NCBI RefSeq assembly: GCF_015160855.1
Contig: NZ_CP063373.1
Coordinates: forward strand, 7,626,001 to 7,690,000
Length of the DNA: 64,000 nucleotides
From: Streptomyces ferrugineus
Lineage (GTDB): Bacteria > Actinomycetota > Actinomycetes > Streptomycetales > Streptomycetaceae
Reading direction: 5' to 3'
Under the pieces are notes generated by a model, which saw only the letters and a program-made list of their open reading frames with translations, made no database searches and had not been told where the DNA came from. Both the position numbers and the translations under genes were made by a program. Position 1 is the stretch's first letter. Each line of letters begins with the position of its first letter. Shown here in pieces: positions 36,016 to 46,571 of the stretch.

Positions 36016-38187
36016 TCACGCCCCCAGTGTCTGCGGCTGCGCCCTGCTCACGTCGTACACGCCGGCCACGTTCCGCATGGCCCGCATGAGCCCCGGAAGC
36101 AGCGTCGCGTCCGGCAGTTGGACCGTGTACGTGTGCCGCACGCGCTGCTGCGTGGGAGGCTCGACCGTCGCCGAGACGATCTCCGCGTCCTGAAGAGCCA
36201 TCGCCTCGGTGAGGTCCGCCAGGAGATGCGGGCGGACGAACGATTCGGCGACCAGCGTGACCCGGCACTCGGAGGTCTCCCCCCACCGCACGCCGACCTC
36301 GGCCCGCCCCGCACCCTTCATCCGCGCCACCGCGGCACACCCCACGCGGTGCACCGTCACCACTCCCCCGCGCACGGAGAACCCGGTGACGTCATCGGGC
36401 GGCACGGGCGTACAGCACCCGGCGAGGCGCACACTCGCCCCGGGCCGGTCGACCAGGACGTTGGCGGCGGCCCGACCGCCCGCCCCGTCCGCGGCGGACC
36501 GCACGGCCGAGCCCTCCGTCGTGGGCCCGTCCGCAGCCCCGCGGAAGGCCACCCCGGGCTCCTTGGCCTCGGAGCCGCCCGGCGCGGGGTGCGCGGCCAG
36601 CCACCGCTGGATGGCGATCCGCGCGGCCGGCGTGTGGGCGTGCTCCAGCCACTCCCTGGAGGGCTCCGAGGCCGGGTCCTGCCCCATCAGGAGCTGTACG
36701 GTGTCGCCGTCCCGCAGCACCGTGCTGAGCGTCGCGAGCCGTCCGTTGACCCGGGCCCCGATGCACGCGTGCGCGTCCTCCCCGTACTGCGCGTACGCGG
36801 CGTCCACGCAGGTCGCCCCCTCGGGAAGCCCCAGGGTGCCCCCGTCGGGCCGGAACACGGTGATCTCACGGTCCTGGGCGAGGTCCTCCCGCAGGGTGGA
36901 CCAGAAGGTGTCCGGATCCGGCGCCGCCTCCTGCCAGTCGAGGAGACGGGACAGCCAGCCGGGCCGCGTGGGGTCGGCGCGCTCGCCGTCGCCTGACACG
37001 GCCTGCTCCTCCGCCGAGGGAGCGTAGGGGTTGCCGAGCGCGACGACCCCGGCCTCGGCGACGCGGTGCATCTGGTGCGTGCGGATGAGAACTTCGGCGA
37101 CCTGTCCGTCCGCTCGGGCGACTGCGGTGTGCAGCGACTGGTACAGGTTGAACTTCGGTACCGCGATGAAATCCTTGAACTCCGAGACGACGGGCGTCAT
37201 ACAGGTGTGCAGTTCACCCAGGACGCCGTAGCAGTCCGCGTCCTCGTTCACCAGCACCAGCAGCCGCCCGAAGTCGGTGCCCCGCAGCCGTCCGCGCTTG
37301 CGGGACACCCGGTGCACGGAGACGAAGTGGCGCGGCCGAATGAGGACTTCCGCCTGGATGTCGGCCTCGCGCAGGACGCCACGGACCTCGTCGGCGATCT
37401 CCGCGAGCGGATCGTCCGCGCGGGCGGCGTTCTCGACGATCAACTCCCGGGTGTGCTCGTACTCCTCGGGATGCAGGATCGCGAAGACCAGGTCCTCCAG
37501 TTCGGTCTTGAGCGCCTGGACGCCGAGCCGCTCGGCGAGCGGGATGAGGACGTCGCGGGTCACCTTGGCGATCCGGGCCTGTTTCTCGGGCCGCATCACA
37601 CCGAGCGTGCGCATGTTGTGCAGCCGGTCGGCGAGTTTGATCGACATCACCCGGACGTCGTTGCCGGTGGCGACGAGCATCTTGCGGAAGGTCTCGGGCT
37701 CGGCGGCGGCGCCGTAGTCGACCTTCTCCAGCTTGGTGACCCCGTCCACGAGGAAGCGCACCTCCTCGCCGAACTGCTCCCGCACCTGATCGAGCGTCAC
37801 ATCGGTGTCCTCGACGGTGTCGTGGAGCAGGGACGCCGTCAAGGTGGTGGTCTCGGCGCCGAGTTCGGCGAGGATCAGGGTCACCGCGAGCGGATGTGTG
37901 ATGTACGGCTCGCCGCTCTTGCGCATCTGGCCGCGGTGCGAGGACTCGGCCAGCACATAGGCGCGGCGCAGCGGTTCGAGGTCCGCGTCGGAATGGTGGG
38001 CCCGGTGGGCGTCGACGACGTGGCCGATCGCGTCGGGCAACCCCCGGCGCGACGCGGGGCCGAGCAGCGCCGCCCGGCCGAGGCGGCGCAGGTCGATGCG
38101 GGCGCGGGCCTTCCTGCGCGGCACGGTAGGCGGCACAGGGCCTGCTACCGGGCCTGGCGTCGCGGAATTCGTGGCCTCCGCACTCAT
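36016..38187 (-). CDS. rshA: RelA/SpoT homologue RshA ((p)ppGpp metabolism)
   Basis: A 723-residue protein from ATG 38187 with strong ribosome site GGAGGT. The hydrolase HD domain is intact: SHRGQMRKSGEPYITHP, LLHDTVEDTDV and KLADRLHNMRTL. The synthetase region is divergent: the usual YSIYxKM-type loop reads HFVSVHRV, and the DLxAIR motif reads FGRLLVLV, while EVLIRT is kept. A TGS domain (ITVFRPDGGTLGLPEG) and a C-terminal ACT domain follow. This is the second RelA/SpoT-type gene known in streptomycetes. I infer that hydrolysis or regulation may dominate over synthesis. Confidence 0.9.
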   Translation of the reverse strand: MSAEATNSATPGPVAGPVPPTVPRRKARARIDLRRLGRAALLGPASRRGLPDAIGHVVDAHRAHHSDADLEPLRRAYVLAESSHRGQMRKSGEPYITHPLAVTLILAELGAETTTLTASLLHDTVEDTDVTLDQVREQFGEEVRFLVDGVTKLEKVDYGAAAEPETFRKMLVATGNDVRVMSIKLADRLHNMRTLGVMRPEKQARIAKVTRDVLIPLAERLGVQALKTELEDLVFAILHPEEYEHTRELIVENAARADDPLAEIADEVRGVLREADIQAEVLIRPRHFVSVHRVSRKRGRLRGTDFGRLLVLVNEDADCYGVLGELHTCMTPVVSEFKDFIAVPKFNLYQSLHTAVARADGQVAEVLIRTHQMHRVAEAGVVALGNPYAPSAEEQAVSGDGERADPTRPGWLSRLLDWQEAAPDPDTFWSTLREDLAQDREITVFRPDGGTLGLPEGATCVDAAYAQYGEDAHACIGARVNGRLATLSTVLRDGDTVQLLMGQDPASEPSREWLEHAHTPAARIAIQRWLAAHPAPGGSEAKEPGVAFRGAADGPTTEGSAVRSAADGAGGRAAANVLVDRPGASVRLAGCCTPVPPDDVTGFSVRGGVVTVHRVGCAAVARMKGAGRAEVGVRWGETSECRVTLVAESFVRPHLLADLTEAMALQDAEIVSATVEPPTQQRVRHTYTVQLPDATLLPGLMRAMRNVAGVYDVSRAQPQTLGA

Positions 38188-38487
38188 GGGCACCTCCGGC
38201 TGCGTGGACCGGCGGACGGGGTACCCCATGGCGGACACGGCTCAGGGGATGGCGACTTGATCCCCCGTCCGGGCCGGTGCTTGATGCTACCGAGCCCATC
38301 ACGTGCGACTGACCGCCTCTCGCTCAGCGTGAAACGGATCACCCATTCGAGCGAGGGTTTGCAGGTTTACGGTTTTGCGCCATACGACCAGCGGCAGTTC
38401 GCTTTTTCGAACCCGCACGGCGCACGGGAACCCTTGCTCCCACAACCCCGACCGGCTCACGGCTCCGCTTCCAAGCCCGCGGATCAC

Positions 38488-39357
38488 TCAGCGAGCGATC
38501 GTTTCCAGCCACTCCGCGTCGATCTCACCCTCGGCCACGATCACCGCGGGACCGGTCATCTCGATCTCGCCGTCGGGCCGCTCGGTGATCACGAGTGTGC
38601 CGCCGGGCACATCGACGGTGTACGTCGCGGGGACGCCGGTGACCGCCGGGTCGGCGCCGTCCCGGCGCGCGGCGGCCACGGCGACGGCGCACGCGCCCGT
38701 GCCGCACGACCGGGTCTCGCCGGCCCCGCGCTCGTGCACGCGCAGTGCGACATGCCGGGGCCCGCGGTCGATCACGAACTCCACGTTGACCCCGTCCGGG
38801 TAGGCCGAGGCCGGGCTGAACGGCGGCGGGGAGAACAGGTCGCCGGCGTGTGCGAGATCGTCCACGAAGGCGACCGCGTGCGGGTTGCCCATGTTCACGT
38901 TCCGCGCGGGCCAGCTGCGCTCGCCGACACTCACCGTGACGTCCCCTTCGGGGAGGCGGGCCTGGCCCATGCCGACGGTGATGTCACCGTCCTTGTCGAT
39001 GTGCACGGTCTTCACACCGCCGCGCGTGGCCACGGCGAGGTCGCCCTCGTCGACGTACCCGGCGCGCTGGAGGTAGCGCGCGAAGACGCGCACGCCGTTG
39101 CCGCACATCTCCGCGATCGAGCCGTCGCCGTTGCGGTAGTCCATGAACCACTCGGCCTCGGCCGCCAGGTGCTTGGCCTCGGGGTGCGCAGCGGACCGCA
39201 CGACGTGCAGCAGTCCGTCACCGCCGATGCCCGCGCGGCGGTCGCACAGGGCGGCTACGGCGGCCGGGGGCAGCTCGATGACGTTCTCCGGGTCCGGGAC
39301 GATCACGAAGTCGTTCTCGGTGCCGTGGCCCTTGAGGAAGGCGATCCGCGTACTCAT
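38488..39357 (-). CDS. dapF: Diaminopimelate epimerase
   Basis: A 289-residue enzyme from ATG 39357 that converts LL- to meso-diaminopimelate for lysine synthesis. The two catalytic cysteines are Cys85 in EMCGNGVR and Cys217 in RSCGTGACAV. The N-terminal KGHGTENDFVIV is typical of actinobacterial DapF. Streptomyces cell walls use LL-DAP, so here the product feeds mainly lysine. It follows a small membrane-protein gene by 46 bp. Confidence 0.97.
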   Translation of the reverse strand: MSTRIAFLKGHGTENDFVIVPDPENVIELPPAAVAALCDRRAGIGGDGLLHVVRSAAHPEAKHLAAEAEWFMDYRNGDGSIAEMCGNGVRVFARYLQRAGYVDEGDLAVATRGGVKTVHIDKDGDITVGMGQARLPEGDVTVSVGERSWPARNVNMGNPHAVAFVDDLAHAGDLFSPPPFSPASAYPDGVNVEFVIDRGPRHVALRVHERGAGETRSCGTGACAVAVAAARRDGADPAVTGVPATYTVDVPGGTLVITERPDGEIEMTGPAVIVAEGEIDAEWLETIAR

Positions 39358-39403
39358 TCCTCGATCGTACGGTGCCGCTATGACAGACCCGAAAGGAGAG
39401 CCC

Positions 39404-39907
39404 TCACCTCAGGCGGGCGACTCGCCACACGGCCAGCACGACGATCGCGGCGACGACCAGGACATACGCCAGCACGACCCGCCAGTCCGGCCGGCGCCCG
39501 GCGCCCCGCTGCGGCAGCCCCGGCCACGTGTAACCGACGCGGCGGGCGGCCATCATGCCCCAGCCGGCCGCGCAGGAGCAGATGAGGAGCCCCAGCATGG
39601 CGATCACGGCGCCGCTGTCGCCGAAGTCGAAGGCCAGCGGGAAGGCGAACATCAGGGAGCCGACCGCGGCCAGGCCCACGATGGGCGCGAGCTGCCAGAT
39701 GCGCAGCCGACGCTGTGGGCGCAGCTCCACCTCGACCTCCGGGCCGGATGCGTACATCTCCTCCGGCTCGGGACCGTCGTCGGTGACGCCGCCCTCGGTC
39801 TCGTCGAGACCCTCGGGGATCGGACGGTCACCGTCCGTTTCCCGCTCACCCGTGTCAGTGGTGACGTTCTCGGTGCTTTGTGCGGTGTCGCGAGGGCCGG
39901 CCTCCAT
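39404..39907 (-). CDS. Small integral membrane protein
   Basis: A 167-residue protein if it starts at ATG 39907; a GTG at 39913 or 39937 is also possible, and GGGAGGG lies just upstream of the former. The first 75 residues are acidic and hydrophilic. Three membrane helices follow: LAPIVGLAAVGSLMFAFPLA, GAVIAMLGLLICSCAAGWGM and VVLAYVLVVAAIVVLAVW. No known family beyond actinobacterial hypothetical proteins. It lies between miaA and dapF on the same strand. Confidence 0.75.
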   Translation of the reverse strand: MEAGPRDTAQSTENVTTDTGERETDGDRPIPEGLDETEGGVTDDGPEPEEMYASGPEVEVELRPQRRLRIWQLAPIVGLAAVGSLMFAFPLAFDFGDSGAVIAMLGLLICSCAAGWGMMAARRVGYTWPGLPQRGAGRRPDWRVVLAYVLVVAAIVVLAVWRVARLR

Positions 39908-40015
39908 CGCCACGCGCCCTCCCAACTCGGACTCCACTTGGTCGATCGAAGCTCGATGATGGCATGGCGCCGGAGGCCGGGAAGACGGCCGGAGCGTCCC
40001 GATGCCATCACGTGA

Positions 40016-40954
40016 TCAGGCTGTAACCGGTCGTTCGACCAACGCCAGTGCGAGATGCGGAAGTTCTGTGAGATCTGCCGCAGCCCCACTGAGCCAGTGC
40101 ACCCGCGGGTCGCGCCTGAACCATGAATCCTGGCGGCGCGCGAAGCGTTTGGTGGCACGGACGGTCTCGGCCCGCGCCTCTTCGAGGGTGCATTCGCCGA
40201 CGAGCGCGGCGAGCACCTGCTGGTAGCCGAGCGCGCGCGAGGCCGTACGCCCCTCGCGCAGCCCTTGCGCCTCCAGCGCGCGCACCTCGTCCACCAGTCC
40301 GGCGTCCCACATCCGGTCCACCCGCCGTGCGATGCGCTCGTCCAGCTCGGGGCGGGCCACGTCGACGCCGATCTGGACGGTGTCGTAGACCGAGTCGTGG
40401 CCGGGGAGGTTGGCGGTGAAGGGCCGGCCGGTGATCTCGATCACCTCGAGGGCCCGGACGATACGGCGCCCGTTGCTCGGCAGGATCGCCTGCGCGGCCT
40501 CGGGGTCGGCGGCGGCCAGGCGGGCGTGCAGCGCGCCGGAGCCGCGCAGTGCCAGTTCCTCCTCCAGCCGGGCCCTGACCTCGGGGTCGGTGCCGGGGAA
40601 CTCCAGGTTGTCGACGGCGCCGCGGACGTACAGCCCCGAGCCGCCGACCAGGATCGGCCAGCGGCCCGCGGCGAGGAGCGCGTCGATGCGCTCGCGCGCG
40701 AGCCGCTGGTACTCGGCGACGGACGCCGTGACCGTCACGTCCCAGATGTCCAGGAGGTGGTGCGGGACCCCCTCGCGCTCGTCGGGCGTCAGCTTGGCGG
40801 TGCCGATGTCCATCCCTCGGTAGAGCTGCATGGAGTCGGCGTTGACGACCTCGCCGCCGAGCTGGCGGGCCAGAAAGACGCCCAGATCGGACTTTCCGGC
40901 CGCGGTGGGACCGACGACGGCGATGACTCTGGGGGCGGGAGGTGCACTGCTCAC
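40016..40954 (-). CDS. miaA: tRNA dimethylallyltransferase
   Basis: A 312-residue enzyme from GTG 40954, matching the conserved N-terminus. It adds a dimethylallyl group to A37 of tRNAs that read U-starting codons. The P-loop is VVGPTAAGKSD (about residues 14-22); further motifs are NADSMQLYRGMDIGTAK, LVGGSGLYVR and ALGYQQVLAAL. MiaB, encoded nearby on the same strand, thiomethylates the same base. The long upstream open frame (to 41683) is spurious. Confidence 0.97.
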   Translation of the reverse strand: MSSAPPAPRVIAVVGPTAAGKSDLGVFLARQLGGEVVNADSMQLYRGMDIGTAKLTPDEREGVPHHLLDIWDVTVTASVAEYQRLARERIDALLAAGRWPILVGGSGLYVRGAVDNLEFPGTDPEVRARLEEELALRGSGALHARLAAADPEAAQAILPSNGRRIVRALEVIEITGRPFTANLPGHDSVYDTVQIGVDVARPELDERIARRVDRMWDAGLVDEVRALEAQGLREGRTASRALGYQQVLAALVGECTLEEARAETVRATKRFARRQDSWFRRDPRVHWLSGAAADLTELPHLALALVERPVTA

Positions 40955-41136
40955 CGACCCAGTCTCGCAAACCTCGCGGGGTGGACTCGAACGAGTTACG
41001 TGACGGCACACCCGCGGGGTCGTTGCCTGTTGCGAGGTTTTCGCCGCCGGTTTCGTGGAGGCGGCGACCCGGGGGCGCAAACGGACGCACCGGACGACGC
41101 GGGATTTCGCCCGCACGAGTAACGTATGGAGTGGAT

Positions 41137-41406
41137 ATGGGCGTTTTCGCACGGATTTTTCGGCGGTCGAAGGCCGCGGAGGAGGCGTCAACCGCCGAGG
41201 CCCAGGCCGACACACCAACGGCCGAGCCCGCGGCGGAGGAGACGGCAGAGGCTGAGGCGTCGGTCGAAGTGAACGCCGAGGACGCGGACCGGTCGGCCCC
41301 GGCGGAGTCCGTCGAGGGCGAGAGCGACGACGGAGTCGAGATCCCGAAGCAGCAGTCCGCCGACGCGGCGGCCGACAGCGAGGCCGGTGAGGGCGCCCGC
41401 ACATAG
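41137..41406 (+). CDS. Small acidic protein
   Basis: An 89-residue protein from ATG 41137. A short basic start (MGVFARIFRRSKAAEE) is followed by about 70 residues dominated by Ala, Glu, Asp and Ser, so it is probably disordered. It lies 24 bp before an antitoxin-like gene on the same strand. It has no recognisable domain. Streptomyces genomes often have such a gene beside this antitoxin family. Confidence 0.7.
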   Translation: MGVFARIFRRSKAAEEASTAEAQADTPTAEPAAEETAEAEASVEVNAEDADRSAPAESVEGESDDGVEIPKQQSADAAADSEAGEGART

Positions 41407-41430
41407 CTGCCCCGCGCGGGAAGGTGAACG

Positions 41431-41700
41431 ATGGGTCTTCTGGAGAATTTGAAAGCCAAACTCGCCCCGGCCAAGGGCAAGGTCTCCGACTTCGCACAGC
41501 GGCACGAGGACAAGGTCCAGCACGGCCTGGACAGGGCCGCCAAGGCCGTCGACGAGCGGACCAAGGGCAAGTACAGCGACAAGATCCAGACGGGCACGGG
41601 CAAGGCCAAGGGCGCCATGGACCGAATCGCGCACAAGGGCGACGGCACGGCCACCGGCGACAGCGCGCCGCCGTCGGACTCACCCCCGCCGACCACCTGA
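41431..41700 (+). CDS. Antitoxin-like protein (MT0933/Rv0909 family)
   Basis: An 89-residue protein from ATG 41431. The pattern MGLLENLKAKLAPAKGKVSD, HGLDRAAKAVDERTKGKYSDKI (part) and GTGKAKGAMDRIA matches the small basic antitoxin family related to mycobacterial Rv0909. The tail is Pro/Ser-rich. No partner toxin of the Rv0910 type is adjacent, so a role beyond toxin control is likely. The upstream acidic gene is probably co-transcribed. Confidence 0.8.
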   Translation: MGLLENLKAKLAPAKGKVSDFAQRHEDKVQHGLDRAAKAVDERTKGKYSDKIQTGTGKAKGAMDRIAHKGDGTATGDSAPPSDSPPPTT

Positions 41701-41782
41701 AACGGCATTTCGACGGACGGCCGCGGAGCTTGCCGGCTCCCCGGCCGTCCGCCGTTTCCCGCGGCCTACGACCACGTCCGGC

Positions 41783-42511
41783 CTACGACCAGGTCGCGAC
41801 CAGGTACCCCACGCCGTACGGCGCGTCCTCGTACAGCAGCGCGCCCGACAGGCCCGCCTCCTCGGCGGCACCCGCGAGGACCTGCCAGGGCGCCCGCCCC
41901 GAGGCCTTCAGCTCGTACGCGAGCTCGGTGTCCAGCGTCCTGAGCGCGGCCAGGTCCGCCTGGTCCAGCGCACGCGCGATGGACGCGTCGAAGGGTGCCG
42001 CCCGCTCGTCGAGGTAGCCGGGTGCCTTGAGCGTGCGGCAGGCGCTGGCGTCGCCCATCACCAGCAGCGCCACCCGCTCGGCCCGGGCGGCGACATCCCT
42101 TCCGATCTCAATACACCGCTCGGGCGTCAGGGGTTCCCCCACCACGAGTCCCTCGATCGGGGCGTCCGACCAACCGGTCCGCTCCAGCAGCCACGCGGCC
42201 ACGGCGAGCGAGGACGGAAGCCTGCGTTCCAACGGCCCGGGGGCGTCCTTGTCGCCCCCGGGCCGTCCCAGCCGTACGTCGATGTCCACGCCGAAACCCC
42301 GGAACGACCCCCGCGCCCCCTCGGCGTACGCCCCGTGCTCGCCTTCCGCGCCGGGCCCGACGACGACGAGCAGGTCCGGCCGGGCCGCCGCGAGCAGGCC
42401 GAGCGCGTCGGTGCAGGCGGCACGCGCGGGGTCCAGCTCGGGTGCGGCGCCCGCGGCGACCGCGGGCACGAGCAGCGGGGGGCAGGGGCAGGCTGCGGCG
42501 GCGACAAGCAT
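41783..42511 (-). CDS. Class III extradiol dioxygenase-like protein
   Basis: A 242-residue protein from ATG 42511; a longer frame upstream is an antisense artefact of miaB. Motifs MLVAAAACPCPPLLVPAVAA, RPDLLVVVGPGAE and VALLVMGDASACR match the class III extradiol dioxygenase subunit B-like family of actinobacteria. True enzymes of this fold bind iron through two His and a Glu; the expected His pair near the N-terminus is not evident here, so catalytic activity is doubtful. It lies downstream of miaB on the same strand. Confidence 0.82.
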   Translation of the reverse strand: MLVAAAACPCPPLLVPAVAAGAAPELDPARAACTDALGLLAAARPDLLVVVGPGAEGEHGAYAEGARGSFRGFGVDIDVRLGRPGGDKDAPGPLERRLPSSLAVAAWLLERTGWSDAPIEGLVVGEPLTPERCIEIGRDVAARAERVALLVMGDASACRTLKAPGYLDERAAPFDASIARALDQADLAALRTLDTELAYELKASGRAPWQVLAGAAEEAGLSGALLYEDAPYGVGYLVATWS

Positions 42512-42615
42512 GATCCGCAGCCTACGGCCCCGTGCTCCGCACTCACGCCGCGAGGCAGTGGCGCGACTGGTGGGTACCCAGGAGTGCCTTCGCCTGCCGC
42601 AGTCCGCGTGTCCGG

Positions 42616-44142
42616 TCAGTCGACGGCGCAGCCGCCCGTGACCACCGGCAGCGGCTCGGGGACGCCGATCTTCGGCAGGCCCAGCATCACGCCCGCCGGC
42701 TTGGCCTGCTCGGCGGTGTTCCGCTTCTCCCAGGCGTCGCCCGCGCGGGTGCGGCGTACGCCCAGGACGGGTCCCTCGGCGAGGAGGTGGTGCGGGGCGG
42801 CGTAGGTGATCTCGACGGTGACCACGTCGCCGGGGCGGACCTCCTGGTCCGGCTTGGTGAAGTGGACCAGCCGGTTGTCGGGGGCGCGGCCGGACAGACG
42901 GTGGGTGGCGTCGTCCTTGCGGCCCTCGCCCTCGGCGACCATCAGCTCCAGGGTGCGGCCGACCTGCTTCTTGTTCTCCTCCCAGGAGATCTCCTCCTGG
43001 AGGGCGACAAGGCGCTCGTAGCGCGCCTGGACGACCTTCTTGGGGATCTGGTTCTCCATGATGGCTGCCGGGGTCCCGGGGCGCTTGGAGTACTGGAAGG
43101 TGAAGGCCTGCGCGAAGCGTGCCTCGCGCACGACGTGCAGGGTCTGCTCGAAGTCCTCCTCGGTCTCGCCGGGGAAGCCCACGATGATGTCGGTGGTGAT
43201 CGCGGCGTGCGGGATGGCGGCGCGGACCTTCTCGATGATCCCCAGGTAGCGCTCCTGGCGGTAGGAGCGGCGCATCGCCTTCAGGACCGTGTCCGAGCCG
43301 GACTGCAGCGGCATGTGGAGCTGCGGCATCACGTTCGGCGTCTCGGCCATCGCCGCGATCACGTCGTCCGTGAAGTCGCGCGGGTGCGGGGAGGTGAAGC
43401 GGACCCGCTCCAGGCCGTCGATGTTCCCGCAGGCCCGCAGCAGCTTGCTGAACGCCTCGCGGTCGCCGATGTCGGAGCCGTAGGCGTTGACGTTCTGGCC
43501 GAGCAGCGTGATCTCGCTGACGCCCTCGGCGACCAGGGCCTCGATCTCGGCGAGGATGTCGCCGGTGCGGCGGTCCTTCTCCTTGCCGCGCAGCGCCGGG
43601 ACGATGCAGAAGGTGCAGGTGTTGTTGCAGCCGACGGAGATCGACACCCAGGCCGCGTAGGCGCTCTCGCGCCGTGTCGGCAGGGTGGACGGGAACGCCT
43701 CCAGCGACTCGGCGATCTCGACCTGCGCCGCCTCCTGCACGCGCGCGCGTTCCAGCAGGACGGGCAGCTTGCCGATGTTGTGCGTGCCGAAGACGACGTC
43801 CACCCAGGGCGCCCGCTTCACGATGGTGTCGCGGTCCTTCTGCGCCAGGCAGCCGCCGACCGCGATCTGCATGCCGGGGCGTCCGGCCTTCTTGGGGGCG
43901 AGGTGGCCGAGGTTGCCGTACAGCTTGTTGTCGGCGTTCTCGCGGACCGCGCAGGTGTTGAAGACGACGACGTCCGCGTCGCCGTCCGACCCCTCGGGCG
44001 CGCGCACGTAACCGGCGTCTTCGAGCAGCCCGGACAATCGCTCGGAATCGTGGACGTTCATCTGGCACCCGTAGGTGCGTACCTCATACGTGAGATGTCC
44101 GCGGGCTTCCACTGCCGGGCTCCGGTCACTGCTGCTGGTCAT
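42616..44142 (-). CDS. miaB: tRNA-2-methylthio-N6-dimethylallyladenosine synthase
   Basis: A 508-residue radical SAM enzyme from ATG 44142 that thiomethylates the base first modified by MiaA. The N-terminal domain supplies three cysteines for an auxiliary iron-sulfur cluster ([25 protein letters not shown]). The radical SAM motif is [10 protein letters not shown]-terminal TRAM domain ends with [20 protein letters not shown]. Length is slightly above average because of tails. It is divergent from the flavin oxidoreductase gene. Confidence 0.97.
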   Translation of the reverse strand: MTSSSDRSPAVEARGHLTYEVRTYGCQMNVHDSERLSGLLEDAGYVRAPEGSDGDADVVVFNTCAVRENADNKLYGNLGHLAPKKAGRPGMQIAVGGCLAQKDRDTIVKRAPWVDVVFGTHNIGKLPVLLERARVQEAAQVEIAESLEAFPSTLPTRRESAYAAWVSISVGCNNTCTFCIVPALRGKEKDRRTGDILAEIEALVAEGVSEITLLGQNVNAYGSDIGDREAFSKLLRACGNIDGLERVRFTSPHPRDFTDDVIAAMAETPNVMPQLHMPLQSGSDTVLKAMRRSYRQERYLGIIEKVRAAIPHAAITTDIIVGFPGETEEDFEQTLHVVREARFAQAFTFQYSKRPGTPAAIMENQIPKKVVQARYERLVALQEEISWEENKKQVGRTLELMVAEGEGRKDDATHRLSGRAPDNRLVHFTKPDQEVRPGDVVTVEITYAAPHHLLAEGPVLGVRRTRAGDAWEKRNTAEQAKPAGVMLGLPKIGVPEPLPVVTGGCAVD

Positions 44143-44270
44143 GCGTTCCAGGGTATGTGCTTCGCGGAGGGCCCTTGTCCCCGTGCTCCCGCGCGGGGTC
44201 CCGACGAGGACGTCGTGATCGCCCACCGTAAGCTCCGTTCACCTGTCGGGCAGTTGAAAGGAAGCGTCGG

Positions 44271-45863
<1,593 letters not shown>

Positions 45864-45914
45864 CGCCTGCCGGCTCCCGGAGCCCCGCCCCTTCCGTATC
45901 CCGCTCCTCGCCCG

Positions 45915-46397
45915 CTACCGCGCGGCTCCGGCCTCGCTCTCCTGCTCCTGTATGCGCCGGGTGACCTCGCCCAGTCCCTCGGCGACGGCCGCGAGCTGTC
46001 CCGGCGTGAGGACGTCGATGAGCAGCCTGCGGACCAGCGCGACATGGTCCGGCGCCGCCTGCTCCAGCATTTCCCTGCCCGCGTCGGTGAGGACGGCGTA
46101 GACCGCGCGCACATCGCTCGCGCAGGAGCGCCGGGCCACCAGCCCGGCCTTCTCGAGCTGGGTGATCTGGTACGTCAGGCCGCTCTTGGAGTTGAGCAGG
46201 GCGCTGGCGAGTTCGCTCATGCGCAGCTCGCGGTCCTTGGCGGCGTTGAGGCGCACGAGGATCTCGTACTGGAGGTGCGTGATCCCCGCGTCCTCCTTGA
46301 GCTGCTGATCCAGGCGGCGGTTAATGAGCGCTCCGGCGGCCACGAAGGCGTACCAGGCGCGCAGCTCGTCCTCATTCAGCCACTGCGGTTCGGCCAT
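45915..46397 (-). CDS. MarR-family transcriptional regulator
   Basis: A 160-residue protein from ATG 46397. The winged helix shows HLQYEILVRLNAAKDRELRM, LASALLNSKSGLTYQITQLE and LVARRSCASDVRAVYAVLT. Two cysteines (one in RRSCASD) could be redox-sensitive, but that is speculative. It is divergent from a GTP cyclohydrolase II gene, and three TTCAAA/TTTGAA palindromes lie between them. It probably represses both directions until a ligand binds. Confidence 0.93.
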   Translation of the reverse strand: MAEPQWLNEDELRAWYAFVAAGALINRRLDQQLKEDAGITHLQYEILVRLNAAKDRELRMSELASALLNSKSGLTYQITQLEKAGLVARRSCASDVRAVYAVLTDAGREMLEQAAPDHVALVRRLLIDVLTPGQLAAVAEGLGEVTRRIQEQESEAGAAR

Positions 46398-46417
46398 ACG
46401 TCCAGGTTAGCGCGGTC

Positions 46418-46431
46418 GTTCAAATTCGAAC
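46418..46431. promoter_or_regulatory. MarR operator candidate 1
   Basis: GTTCAAATTCGAAC is an imperfect palindrome 21 bp upstream of the marR start, related to the two sites nearer the GTP cyclohydrolase gene. Confidence 0.6.
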
Positions 46432-46483
46432 TTGAGCCACCTGCAGCCGCTCGATGTGACCGGCGCAACACCACATCGGGATG

Positions 46484-46496
46484 TTCAAAATTTGAA
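46484..46496. promoter_or_regulatory. MarR operator candidate 2
   Basis: TTCAAA-A-TTTGAA is a perfect palindrome around a single A, mid-way between the divergent genes. Confidence 0.65.
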
Positions 46497-46521
46497 GCTT
46501 CGGGCTATCGTCGTCGCATCG

Positions 46522-46539
46522 AGGTTCAAATTTGAACCT
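46522..46539. promoter_or_regulatory. MarR operator candidate 3
   Basis: AGGTTCAAATTTGAACCT is a perfect 18-bp palindrome, the best of the three sites. It ends 32 bp before the GTP cyclohydrolase II start, where it could block its promoter. Confidence 0.8.
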
Positions 46540-46571
46540 GCCGGCTATATCCCGCCCTCGAAGGAGTACTC

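Noticed and set aside
38390..38412. A further SOS box near GCTTTTTCGAACCC, between rshA and dapF
   Set aside because: Only half of the SOS consensus is present and the spacing to the second half does not fit.
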